64,000 nucleotides of DNA, taken from an uncultured Rhodospirillales bacterium (GTDB taxonomy: Bacteria > Pseudomonadota > Alphaproteobacteria > Kiloniellales > Kiloniellaceae). Below the pieces are notes generated by a model that saw only the letters and a program-made list of their open reading frames with translations, was not told the origin of the DNA and ran no database searches. Shown in pieces: positions 18,401 to 26,090 of this stretch. The number at the start of each line of letters is the position of its first letter. The stretch's first letter is position 1. The position numbers and the translations under genes were made by a program. The stretch spans positions 62,001-126,000 of the forward strand of contig CAJXUS010000001.1 in NCBI GenBank assembly GCA_913060675.1. The letters are read 5' to 3'.

Positions 18401-19390
18401 CTACCAACCATTGAGTCTGAGCTCTGCAGCAGCTAAGTATCTTGTATCTCCATATTCCCGGTATTCTTCCAGACAACTATAGACGAACTTTATGTCATGA
18501 CTGTCTGTACAAGCACGACCTCGCTCTAGAAGTTCCTCAGGCGAAAGCGGACTTTCAGAACTAAATTTAATCGGCTTGAACTCTTCGCTTGGAATAGTAA
18601 GAACAGCCGTGACAATGCCCGCAAAAAGCTCGCGGATAAAAGCTTCTTTATCACCAACATAAGGCAGAACTAACCTAGCAGCATGGGAAGCTGTAACGGC
18701 ATGTAGCGCTGTAAAATTGTTGGTTCTCAGAAAAATATCCAGGCTCGTTTTTGCAACTTGTTCCAACGAGAGTTTATTTAAGTTATAGGCGCCCGAGATG
18801 ATTTTCTGCCTCGTGTCATCTTGAGCCGTTAAATTCATTCGCTCAAATATCACGCCCTTACTTGGCAGAGCCTCCAATTCCCCTGCAAGCCGACGGGTCA
18901 CCAGTTCCTGAGCAAAGTCAGCTACACTTTGGCTTGAACCATGAGGCGATCTATTTTTCTCAGGAACAACCATCAGAAACGAGTCCGCCATATAAGCCAA
19001 ACCAGCCGTTATTTCTGTGGCATCATGAGCGTCGAGACCATAGCCTACTCTTATTAAAGCATGGAAAGCGCCTGCAGACACACCTTTCGCTAAATTATCA
19101 ATCCAGGGAAGTTCTTTACCAATGACAACTTTGTTTTTGAAATAAGCGAAATAACCAGAATAAGCCTCGCGCTTACCTAAATACCAACCAAAATTACTCT
19201 CCTTGATATCCAGACAAATTGGGCGATCACTATTTAAATCCAGCGACTTAAGGTTATTTTTGTTCAGGTTCTCAATGGAATCAGCATCAGCCCCCAATTT
19301 TTTGAGAGCAAAAGCAGCCATCGGAAAATGATTGGATAGATGCTGGTGTCCAAATTCAGGCGCATAAACCTCGGCATGATCAACACTCAT
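18401..19390 (-). CDS. Questin oxidase-like protein (DUF4243 family)
   Basis: A soluble protein of about 329 residues recalling the questin oxidase/DUF4243 family. The family-like landmarks are SNHFPMAAFALKKLGA near the N-terminus, FHALIRVGYGLDA in the centre, HAVTASHAARL further on, and a conserved YL-x-AAELRL-like end. Fungal members perform Baeyer-Villiger-type ring opening of anthraquinones; bacterial members are mostly uncharacterised. Several conserved His residues could be functional. The ATG at 19388-19390 follows GGGGGAT; another ATG four codons earlier overlaps that Shine-Dalgarno. It lies downstream of the yihY-type gene with a 95-base gap. The family assignment is moderate and the reaction here is unknown. 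Confidence 0.65.
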   Translation of the reverse strand: MSVDHAEVYAPEFGHQHLSNHFPMAAFALKKLGADADSIENLNKNNLKSLDLNSDRPICLDIKESNFGWYLGKREAYSGYFAYFKNKVVIGKELPWIDNLAKGVSAGAFHALIRVGYGLDAHDATEITAGLAYMADSFLMVVPEKNRSPHGSSQSVADFAQELVTRRLAGELEALPSKGVIFERMNLTAQDDTRQKIISGAYNLNKLSLEQVAKTSLDIFLRTNNFTALHAVTASHAARLVLPYVGDKEAFIRELFAGIVTAVLTIPSEEFKPIKFSSESPLSPEELLERGRACTDSHDIKFVYSCLEEYREYGDTRYLAAAELRLNGW

Positions 19391-19485
19391 AACATCCCCC
19401 ATAATTATTATATCACTTCAAGCAATAGATAGGGCTTCTCAAAAGTTTATCAACTTTGTCGGGATTATTATTAAGACATAAGCAG

Positions 19486-20742
19486 CTACTTCACGCTTTG
19501 AAGAATCTCTTTAAGAGATTTATCTCTAATATCTATTGGAGTGTCTTCCAAAGTTTTCAGTACACCCGCAACACCATCCGGCCAATTTCGTTTGGGCGCA
19601 TAATTCATATCCAGCTCTCTAAGAAGATCGTCAAGACTGACCGCTGCCAAATCTCGGCATAGAACCCAGCGCCCTCTCCCGGTGCGTTCTGTTATGTGCA
19701 TATTCTTAAGATCCATCAGAACTTCTCCCGTAGCTTGTAAATCAGCAGGTAGCCCTTTCATCATCATCGTTTCTTTCAGGGTTGTTCCCTGTTTACCTGC
19801 CTTCTCCAGTTTTTGGAGAAGGGCAAGCGCGAGAGATAGGCGATCACCAATGCCTTCTCGTTTGATATCTTTGCGTAAAACGGCTCTTCGTTCGGGAAGT
19901 GCCGCCGTTAATTCGGCTCCAAGTAAGACAACCATCCAGGATAGATACATCCAAATCAGAAAGATCGGTATTGTTGCAAGAGCACCATAGATTGCTTGGT
20001 AGGACGGAAAATAATGGAGATAGAGACCAAAACCACGCTTAAGCAACTCGAATAAAATTGTCGCCGTTACACCTCCAATTAAGGCATGAGAGAAGAGAAC
20101 TGGCCGGTTTGGCACCACAAGATAAAGAACAGTAAAAGCTGTACAGCCCAAAAATATCGGAATTACCCGCGTTAAAATCGAGCTGGCATACCCCGATTGA
20201 TCAGCCATCTGCGCCATGGCAAAACCGTAACTGGAGACTGTTAGTGAAGCGCCAAGCATCAAAGGTCCAAGAGTAAGTAATGCCCAGTAGACGAGAATGA
20301 GATTAAAAATCGGACGCTTTTCTTGAACCCGCCAAATTGAGTTAAACGAATTTGAAATAGTATAGAGCAACATAATCGCCGTGACCGCCAAAGCAAGCAC
20401 ACCGATCGCTGTCATATTACTGGCATTCGCCACAAATGAATTTAGCTGCTCTGCAATTTGTAATTCCGCAGAAGGCAAAAGATTATTCAGCAAAGATGCT
20501 TGTAACTCGCCCTTTGAATCCTGAAAACCAGGAAAGGCCGACATAAGCGCGAGGGCAATTGTCATCATCGGGACTATTGCCAGAAGAGAAGAGTAACTCA
20601 GAGACGCGGCAACCCGAGTTCCCCTATCCTTGCCGAAACGCTTAAATACATAGCCGACGAAACGAAGGCTATCTTTCAGATTCTGTTTTTTAGCGATTCT
20701 CCTGATTTGTACAAATAGTCGCTTAAAAGTCGAATCTATCAT
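19486..20742 (-). CDS. YihY/BrkB family inner-membrane protein with C-terminal winged-helix-like extension
   Basis: A 418-residue protein. The first 300 residues hold the YihY/BrkB domain with about six membrane helices, beginning with RVAASLSYSSLLAIVPM, the usual family opening, and with QAIYGALATIPIFLIWMYLSW. A soluble extension of roughly 110 residues follows, with a short helix-turn-helix-like stretch and AVSLDDLLRELDMNYAPK. This long form occurs in Proteobacteria and was formerly mistaken for RNase BN. The transport role is unknown. It is divergent from fabI over 183 bases. Confidence 0.88.
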   Translation of the reverse strand: MIDSTFKRLFVQIRRIAKKQNLKDSLRFVGYVFKRFGKDRGTRVAASLSYSSLLAIVPMMTIALALMSAFPGFQDSKGELQASLLNNLLPSAELQIAEQLNSFVANASNMTAIGVLALAVTAIMLLYTISNSFNSIWRVQEKRPIFNLILVYWALLTLGPLMLGASLTVSSYGFAMAQMADQSGYASSILTRVIPIFLGCTAFTVLYLVVPNRPVLFSHALIGGVTATILFELLKRGFGLYLHYFPSYQAIYGALATIPIFLIWMYLSWMVVLLGAELTAALPERRAVLRKDIKREGIGDRLSLALALLQKLEKAGKQGTTLKETMMMKGLPADLQATGEVLMDLKNMHITERTGRGRWVLCRDLAAVSLDDLLRELDMNYAPKRNWPDGVAGVLKTLEDTPIDIRDKSLKEILQSVK

Positions 20743-20854
20743 CTAAAGTTGCCCCCAATTGCACCCATTTTCGCATTTAGTCCTAACTATCGCTGGCAGA
20801 ATGCTAAATTCCCAGCTAAAAAGTCAGAAATACACTCTACACGTCGCCATTTCT

Positions 20855-20882
20855 TTGACCAATCTCGGCAATGTTGTAGGAT
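20855..20882 (+). promoter_or_regulatory. Putative sigma-70-type promoter of fabI
   Basis: TTGACC (20855-20860) and TAGGAT (20877-20882) are separated by 16 bases and lie 43 bases upstream of the fabI ATG. Confidence 0.45.
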
Positions 20883-20925
20883 GCTGCACCTTATTTTTTA
20901 GGACAATCTCACAGCGAGGAACCTT

Positions 20926-21765
20926 ATGTCCAACCCACAACCGTTGATGGCTGGAAAACGCGGCCTAGTAATGGGCGTTGCCAACGACCGCTCTATCGCC
21001 TGGGGGATCGCGAAAGCGGTTGCTGATCAAGGCGCTGAACTGGCTTTCACTTATCAGGGCGATGCTCTGAGAAAACGCGTTGCTCCGCTCGCAGAATCCG
21101 TTGGATCCGATATTCTTCTTCAATGCGATGTCACAGATGACGCAAGCGTCGAAGCGACCTTCCGTGAAATAGAAGAAAAATGGGGCAAGCTCGATTTCTT
21201 GGTTCACGCGATCGCCTATGCTGACAAAGAAGAACTGAAGGGCAAGTATCTCAATACAAGCCGTGAAAACTTCCTGCAAAGCTTGGATATCTCTTGTTAT
21301 TCTTTCACATCAATTGCACAACATGCTGCGCCGTTGATGACTGAAGGCGGTAGCCTCGTTACCCTGACCTATTACGGTGCAGAGCAGGTAATGCCCCATT
21401 ATAATGTCATGGGTGTTGCCAAAGCCGCTCTCGAAGCGTCAGTTAAATATCTGGCTGATGATCTCGGCCCGGACAACATTCGTGTTAACGCGATTTCTGC
21501 TGGCCCAATCAAAACATTGGCCGCTTCAGGTATTGGTGATTTCCGTCATATCCTGAAATGGAACGAGCTAAACTCTCCTATGCAGCGTAACGTCAGCATC
21601 GAACAAGTTGGCGGCGCAGGTCTTTACCTGCTTTCTGATATGTCTGGCGGCGTTACCGGCGAAATCCATCATGTTGATTCTGGCTACCACGTTGTCGGCA
21701 TGATGAATGTAGATAAAGCACAGGAACTTTCTGAATTGCTAGCTAACTTTAAGCCGCAGTCATAA
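20926..21765 (+). CDS. fabI: Enoyl-[acyl-carrier-protein] reductase (NADH)
   Basis: A 279-residue enoyl-ACP reductase that completes each round of type II fatty-acid elongation in the cytoplasm. It has the FabI-specific nucleotide site GVANDRSIAWGIA, HAIAYAD after the Rossmann core, and the catalytic Tyr149-x6-Lys156 in HYNVMGVAKAALE. PIKTLAASGI covers the substrate loop. FabI is the target of triclosan and related inhibitors. A putative promoter lies upstream, and a double hairpin separates it from aroC. Confidence 0.96.
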   Translation: MSNPQPLMAGKRGLVMGVANDRSIAWGIAKAVADQGAELAFTYQGDALRKRVAPLAESVGSDILLQCDVTDDASVEATFREIEEKWGKLDFLVHAIAYADKEELKGKYLNTSRENFLQSLDISCYSFTSIAQHAAPLMTEGGSLVTLTYYGAEQVMPHYNVMGVAKAALEASVKYLADDLGPDNIRVNAISAGPIKTLAASGIGDFRHILKWNELNSPMQRNVSIEQVGGAGLYLLSDMSGGVTGEIHHVDSGYHVVGMMNVDKAQELSELLANFKPQS

Positions 21766-21771
21766 AGACAA

Positions 21772-21815
21772 TATCTCGCCCGAGACACATATATCGACAC
21801 ACATCGGGCGAGATA
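21772..21815 (+). repeat. 12-base inverted repeat after fabI
   Basis: TATCTCGCCCGA pairs with TCGGGCGAGATA (21772-21783 with 21804-21815) across a 20-base loop. It begins seven bases after the fabI stop and precedes a second, T-tailed hairpin. It may protect the fabI transcript or assist termination. Confidence 0.6.
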
Positions 21816-21822
21816 ATAATAC

Positions 21823-21857
21823 AGGGGAGCGCGGCTGAGCTGCCGCTCCCTTTTTTT
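21823..21857 (+). terminator. Rho-independent terminator between fabI and aroC
   Basis: A GC-rich stem (AGGGGAGCG-C-GGC with GCCGCTCCCT) is followed directly by seven Ts. It should separate fabI from aroC, whose ATG lies 30 bases further on. Confidence 0.85.
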
Positions 21858-21886
21858 AAGATAATTATTAACGCTGCGAGAGCATT

Positions 21887-22969
21887 ATGGCTGGTAATAC
21901 TTTTGGTGAAATTTTCCGTTTTACGACCTGGGGCGAAAGCCACGGACCATCCATAGGCTGTGTTGTCGATGGAACACCGCCGCTTATTGATATTACCGAA
22001 GAAGAAATTCAGGTCTATCTAGATGCGCGTAAACCCGGACAAAATCGTTTCACCACCCAGCGCCAAGAAGCCGATCTCGTAAAAATAGTTTCCGGCGTCT
22101 TCGAAGGCAAAACCACGGGAACGCCAATCGGGTTGTTGATTGAAAACACCGACCAGCGATCCAAAGATTATGGGGATATCGCCAAAAAATTCCGCCCTGG
22201 TCATGCTGATTACACCTATTGGGAAAAGTACGGCATCCGGGATTATCGTGGCGGCGGGCGCTCCTCTGCCAGAGAAACGGCCATGCGTGTTGCAGCTGGT
22301 GCTATTGCTCGGAAAGTCCTCAATACACAGATCGAAGGCGGTGTGCAAATTCGCGGCGCTCTGGTTCAGATGGGCCCGCACAAAATAGACCGTTCCCGCT
22401 GGGATTGGGATGAAGTAAACAACAATCCGTTCTGGTGCCCCGACCCGGTTGCGGCTAAAGAATGGGAAACTTATCTTGATTCTGCCCGTAAAGCAGGATC
22501 CTCTTTAGGCGCCGTTATCGAAGTCGTCGCCAGCAACGTTCCTGTAGGTCTTGGCGATCCTGTTTATGACAAACTCGACGCCGATCTTGCCAAGGCCATG
22601 ATGTCGATCAACGCGGTAAAGGGCGTCGAAATCGGTGATGGTTTTGACACTGCAGCCTACAGCGGCGAAGAAAACGCCGACGAAATCCGCATGGTTGACG
22701 GCAAGCCCCACTTTACCAGCAACCATGCTGGTGGAATTCTGGGTGGGATCTCATCTGGACAAGATGTTGTTGTCCGCTTTGCCATAAAGCCAACCAGCTC
22801 TATTTTGCAAACACGCAAAACGGTGACGACTGAGGGTGAAGAGACCGAGATCTTCACGAAAGGCCGTCACGACCCTTGCGTAGGTATTCGTGGAGTTCCC
22901 GTTGGCGAAGCGATGATGGCACTCACCCTTGCCGATCACTGGTTACGTCACAAAGCTCAAAACAGATAA
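21887..22969 (+). CDS. aroC: Chorismate synthase
   Basis: A 360-residue enzyme that converts EPSP to chorismate, the end of the shikimate pathway, using reduced FMN. The start [18 protein letters not shown] holds the conserved His of the first signature. [14 protein letters not shown] and [11 protein letters not shown] are the second and third signatures, and [10 protein letters not shown] lies near the C-terminus. The length matches the family. It is soluble and tetrameric. It follows fabI but is separated by a terminator. No promoter was recognised in the 30 bases between hairpin and start, so partial read-through may matter. Confidence 0.96.
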   Translation: MAGNTFGEIFRFTTWGESHGPSIGCVVDGTPPLIDITEEEIQVYLDARKPGQNRFTTQRQEADLVKIVSGVFEGKTTGTPIGLLIENTDQRSKDYGDIAKKFRPGHADYTYWEKYGIRDYRGGGRSSARETAMRVAAGAIARKVLNTQIEGGVQIRGALVQMGPHKIDRSRWDWDEVNNNPFWCPDPVAAKEWETYLDSARKAGSSLGAVIEVVASNVPVGLGDPVYDKLDADLAKAMMSINAVKGVEIGDGFDTAAYSGEENADEIRMVDGKPHFTSNHAGGILGGISSGQDVVVRFAIKPTSSILQTRKTVTTEGEETEIFTKGRHDPCVGIRGVPVGEAMMALTLADHWLRHKAQNR

Positions 22970-23076
22970 ACCAAGTGAATTACTTTTAATCAGGTCAAAA
23001 CCCTTAGCCGAGAATTAAATCGGTATTAAGGAGTAATCAATATCATCCTCAACTTGACTTGAGTTTGGATATATTG

Positions 23077-25398
23077 ATGCCGATAAAAAGTAATGCCAAT
23101 TCTGCGCACGGTAACTCCCTCTTAAAGGGCACGACACTCTATCGCTACTTGTTTATCGTCACCCTCTGCGTAAGCGCTTTTCTTCTATTTTTAATACAAC
23201 CGATGTTCACCAAACTTGTGCTGCCTCTTCTAGGGGGCACACCTGCGGTTTGGAACACAGCCATGATATTTTTCCAGGCAATGCTATTGGCTGGTTATAT
23301 CTACGCGCACTATCTATCTTCAAAATTTTCACTTCGCTCTCAAATCATTATTCATTTAATCCTGATGGGAGTTGCGCTTACAGCACTACCAATTGCAATT
23401 TCCAGCAGCATCGACACTCCCTCTGAAAATTGGCCAACTGTCTGGCTTTTATGGTTGTTTATGTCTTCTATCGGGTTACCGTTTTTTATTGTCTCAGCCA
23501 ATGCTCCGCTCTTACAGAGTTGGTTCCACGCAACCAGAGACACACATGCACAAGACCCCTATTTTTTATACGCCGCCAGTAATGTCGGCTCCATTGCTGC
23601 TTTGGCCGCCTACCCCCTTTATATTGAGATCCAGTTTGGCCTCAAAACTCAGGGCCTTCTCTGGTCTTTTGGCTTCATAACCTTATTAGCACTGATCTTC
23701 TTGTGTGGAATATTTTTAAAAAAGAACTCAAGCACTCAAACTAATAGAGCTCAAGAACCAAGCCCCTTAACCCAACCCAAAGTGCCCAGTTTATCGAGCT
23801 ATGCCTATTGGATATTTCTTGCCTTGGTTCCCTCAGCACTTCTCTTAAGCATTACCAACAAAATAACGACAGATCTTTTAGCGATCCCCTTGCTCTGGGT
23901 AATCCCCTTAGGGTTATACCTGCTTACTTTCGTAATCGTTTTCTCACGAAAGCCAATCATTTCCCACAAAACCGTATCCACAATTGCGCCTTATCTTCTC
24001 ATTGCAGTGGCTGTTGTCACGATTTCTACGCCAAGCACAAATACTATTTTGATGTTCATTACCGGGAGCTTGATTTGCTTTTTCTTTATTGCACTTTACT
24101 GCCATAGCAAGCTCGCCTCCCTGCGCCCTAATGCCAAATTTTTAACCAACTTTTATATCGCAATGTCTCTGGGCGGAGTCCTCGGTGGTATTTTTGTCGG
24201 GATTATCGCTCCCAATATTTTTAACAACATTTACGAATACGCCCTTCTGTTGATTTTCGCCGCACTCCTGATGCCTAAAACAGCGAAACCTGCGATATCC
24301 TTCATCAACACCCTTATTGGTAAAAGATCACAATCTATTGCCGCTGATATCATATTGCCCCTTACGGTATTAGGGCTTTCGTGGATCATTGATCAGGTAC
24401 AAACAGACCAAACTATAATCGTTAAATTAATCACCGTGCTCGCTACGACGGTGATTATCCTCCTCCTCATTGAAGGAATTGGGCGCCCAGTTCGATTTTC
24501 ACTTAGTATCGTTGTAAGCTTAATTATCAGTGGGCAGTTTGGTGATATCTCACAAAAATATTTCTTTAATGAACGTAGTTTTTTTGGCGTATATACTGTT
24601 CAAAAAGGACCCACGGACAGTGAAATCGATCAAATCGTCCGGATCGCCACACACGGCACCACAGTTCATGGTATTCAATTCAAAGGCTCTCAAGAACCTT
24701 TGAGCTATTACCACCGCCAAGGTGGCTTGGGTCTTTTAATGAGTGCTTATGAAGCTACGAACTTACAGCCAAAAAAAGTCGGCGCTATAGGGCTCGGAAC
24801 AGGTACCGCACTTTGTTATCAAAGCCCTGATCAGGAATGGACATTCTTTGAAATTGATCCTCTGGTTGAGAGGCTGGCACGCGATCAATCCCAGTTTACA
24901 TTTCTAAGTGAATGCGGGCCGCTGAAGGACATCGTCATTGGCGATGCGCGCCTCTCTCTTAAGAATGTTAAAGACAAAGAGTTCGACCTTTTAATTGCAG
25001 ATGCTTTTTCCTCAGATTCAATCCCGATACATCTTTTAACCAAAGAAGCCTTTGATCTTTATAAGAATAAGATAGCAGACGATGGCATTATTATACTTCA
25101 CATCTCAAATCGTTATTTCGATCTCGAGCCCGTTATTGCAGCGACAGCCGATGCATCAGAATTAAAGTCGAGGGTGTATCATTACCTAAAAGGCCTAGAT
25201 CCTGAAACAGACAAACCTTATCAACTTTCCACATCGTGGGTTGCTCTCGCAAAAAGTGATCTCGTTCTCGACCAAATCCTTGCCGCCTCCCCTTCCGTTA
25301 ATCCGGTGGAGAAAAATTCTTGGAAAAAGCTTACCGTAGATCCTGAAATCAAGGTATGGACAGATGATTATTCTCACGTGCTTTCGACGTTAAAGTGA
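23077..25398 (+). CDS. Fused MFS-type membrane protein / spermidine-synthase-like enzyme (copy 1)
   Basis: A 773-residue fusion. The first ~510 residues hold about 14 hydrophobic helices, opening with the family motif FLLFLIQPMFTKLVLPLLGG. The C-terminal ~250 residues are a spermidine-synthase-like Rossmann domain with GAIGLGTGTA (cofactor loop), FFEIDPLVE, IGDARLSL and ADAFSSDSIPIHLLT, where the acidic catalytic region lies. True aminopropyl transfer is unproven for such fusions, which are common in bacteria. The ATG at 23077 follows GGAT; an upstream TTG is less likely. A close paralogue lies 692 bases downstream. Confidence 0.85.
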   Translation: MPIKSNANSAHGNSLLKGTTLYRYLFIVTLCVSAFLLFLIQPMFTKLVLPLLGGTPAVWNTAMIFFQAMLLAGYIYAHYLSSKFSLRSQIIIHLILMGVALTALPIAISSSIDTPSENWPTVWLLWLFMSSIGLPFFIVSANAPLLQSWFHATRDTHAQDPYFLYAASNVGSIAALAAYPLYIEIQFGLKTQGLLWSFGFITLLALIFLCGIFLKKNSSTQTNRAQEPSPLTQPKVPSLSSYAYWIFLALVPSALLLSITNKITTDLLAIPLLWVIPLGLYLLTFVIVFSRKPIISHKTVSTIAPYLLIAVAVVTISTPSTNTILMFITGSLICFFFIALYCHSKLASLRPNAKFLTNFYIAMSLGGVLGGIFVGIIAPNIFNNIYEYALLLIFAALLMPKTAKPAISFINTLIGKRSQSIAADIILPLTVLGLSWIIDQVQTDQTIIVKLITVLATTVIILLLIEGIGRPVRFSLSIVVSLIISGQFGDISQKYFFNERSFFGVYTVQKGPTDSEIDQIVRIATHGTTVHGIQFKGSQEPLSYYHRQGGLGLLMSAYEATNLQPKKVGAIGLGTGTALCYQSPDQEWTFFEIDPLVERLARDQSQFTFLSECGPLKDIVIGDARLSLKNVKDKEFDLLIADAFSSDSIPIHLLTKEAFDLYKNKIADDGIIILHISNRYFDLEPVIAATADASELKSRVYHYLKGLDPETDKPYQLSTSWVALAKSDLVLDQILAASPSVNPVEKNSWKKLTVDPEIKVWTDDYSHVLSTLK

Positions 25399-25478
25399 GT
25401 GTCCAAATTTAAAATTTATGGATTTAAGAAACACTCTATAATTTAGAACAACCGTTATCTTCTTAATCAAGAATCACC

Positions 25479-26035
25479 CTAATTAAAGCACTTTAGGAAG
25501 TTGACAAATTTATCGTAGGTCATCATTTCATGAGTGATAAAACGTCCTCTCCAAACAACACCGAAAATTCCAAAAGGCGATGGCCCGGCTTGTACATCCT
25601 CACTTGTTTGAAGCAATTTCGTTTCAACTTCTATCCCTAAAGAACGCGCCGCGTCCTTCATTTTCTTGGCACAATCTAAGGCAAAAGGACATTGGTGTGA
25701 ATAATAGATCACCAATGTTTCAAACTCGATATTGACCGGGTGATGAAGAGTATCTCTAAATCTAGGTTTCTCGTCGACCTTATCAAATAAATAGACCGCC
25801 AACAAACTTCACTAGGGCCGTATTCAATGAAGAGCTTTCCTCTGACATCTAACTTACGGAAGATCAATCCGTTTTCAATTTGAGAAGAGAGCCACTACTT
25901 TTTACACCCCACACCTTTTTCATGCTTATTGCCTGAAAAGGTACAACAAATATGTTCCTGATCCAGAATATCTGACGAAAGAGAAGTAAATGAAGGTGTT
26001 TCAGGGGTAATCAAAGAGAAAATTAAACCTGTTTT
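25479..26035 (-). pseudogene. Decayed GNAT N-acetyltransferase with YoaP-like C-terminal domain
   Basis: Read on the minus strand, about 26035 to 25800 encodes an N-terminal GNAT segment: DILDQEHICC, KGVGCKK, WLSSQIENGLIFRK, LDVRGKLFIEY. It contains an in-frame TAG (25895-25897) exactly where relatives as I recall them have KK-E-WL. Near 25800 the frame changes, and the next 108 codons (25805-25479) give the YoaP-like tail, with IYYSHQCPF, GPSPFGIFG and RFITHEMM. The central acetyl-CoA-binding part, roughly 80-85 residues, is missing. The start codon also appears lost. The gene is therefore inactivated by a nonsense change, an internal deletion and a frameshift. The 5' boundary is approximate. 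The C-terminal 108-codon frame could still be translated, but it lacks a good ATG. Confidence 0.82.
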
Positions 26036-26090
26036 AACAAGTGATCAATAGTATCCTCATACTCAAACTCTCAGGGTATTATTGGGCATA

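Noticed and set aside
20759..20947. A 62-codon plus-strand frame upstream of fabI
   Set aside because: It covers the fabI promoter region and start, has no ribosome site and no recognisable product.
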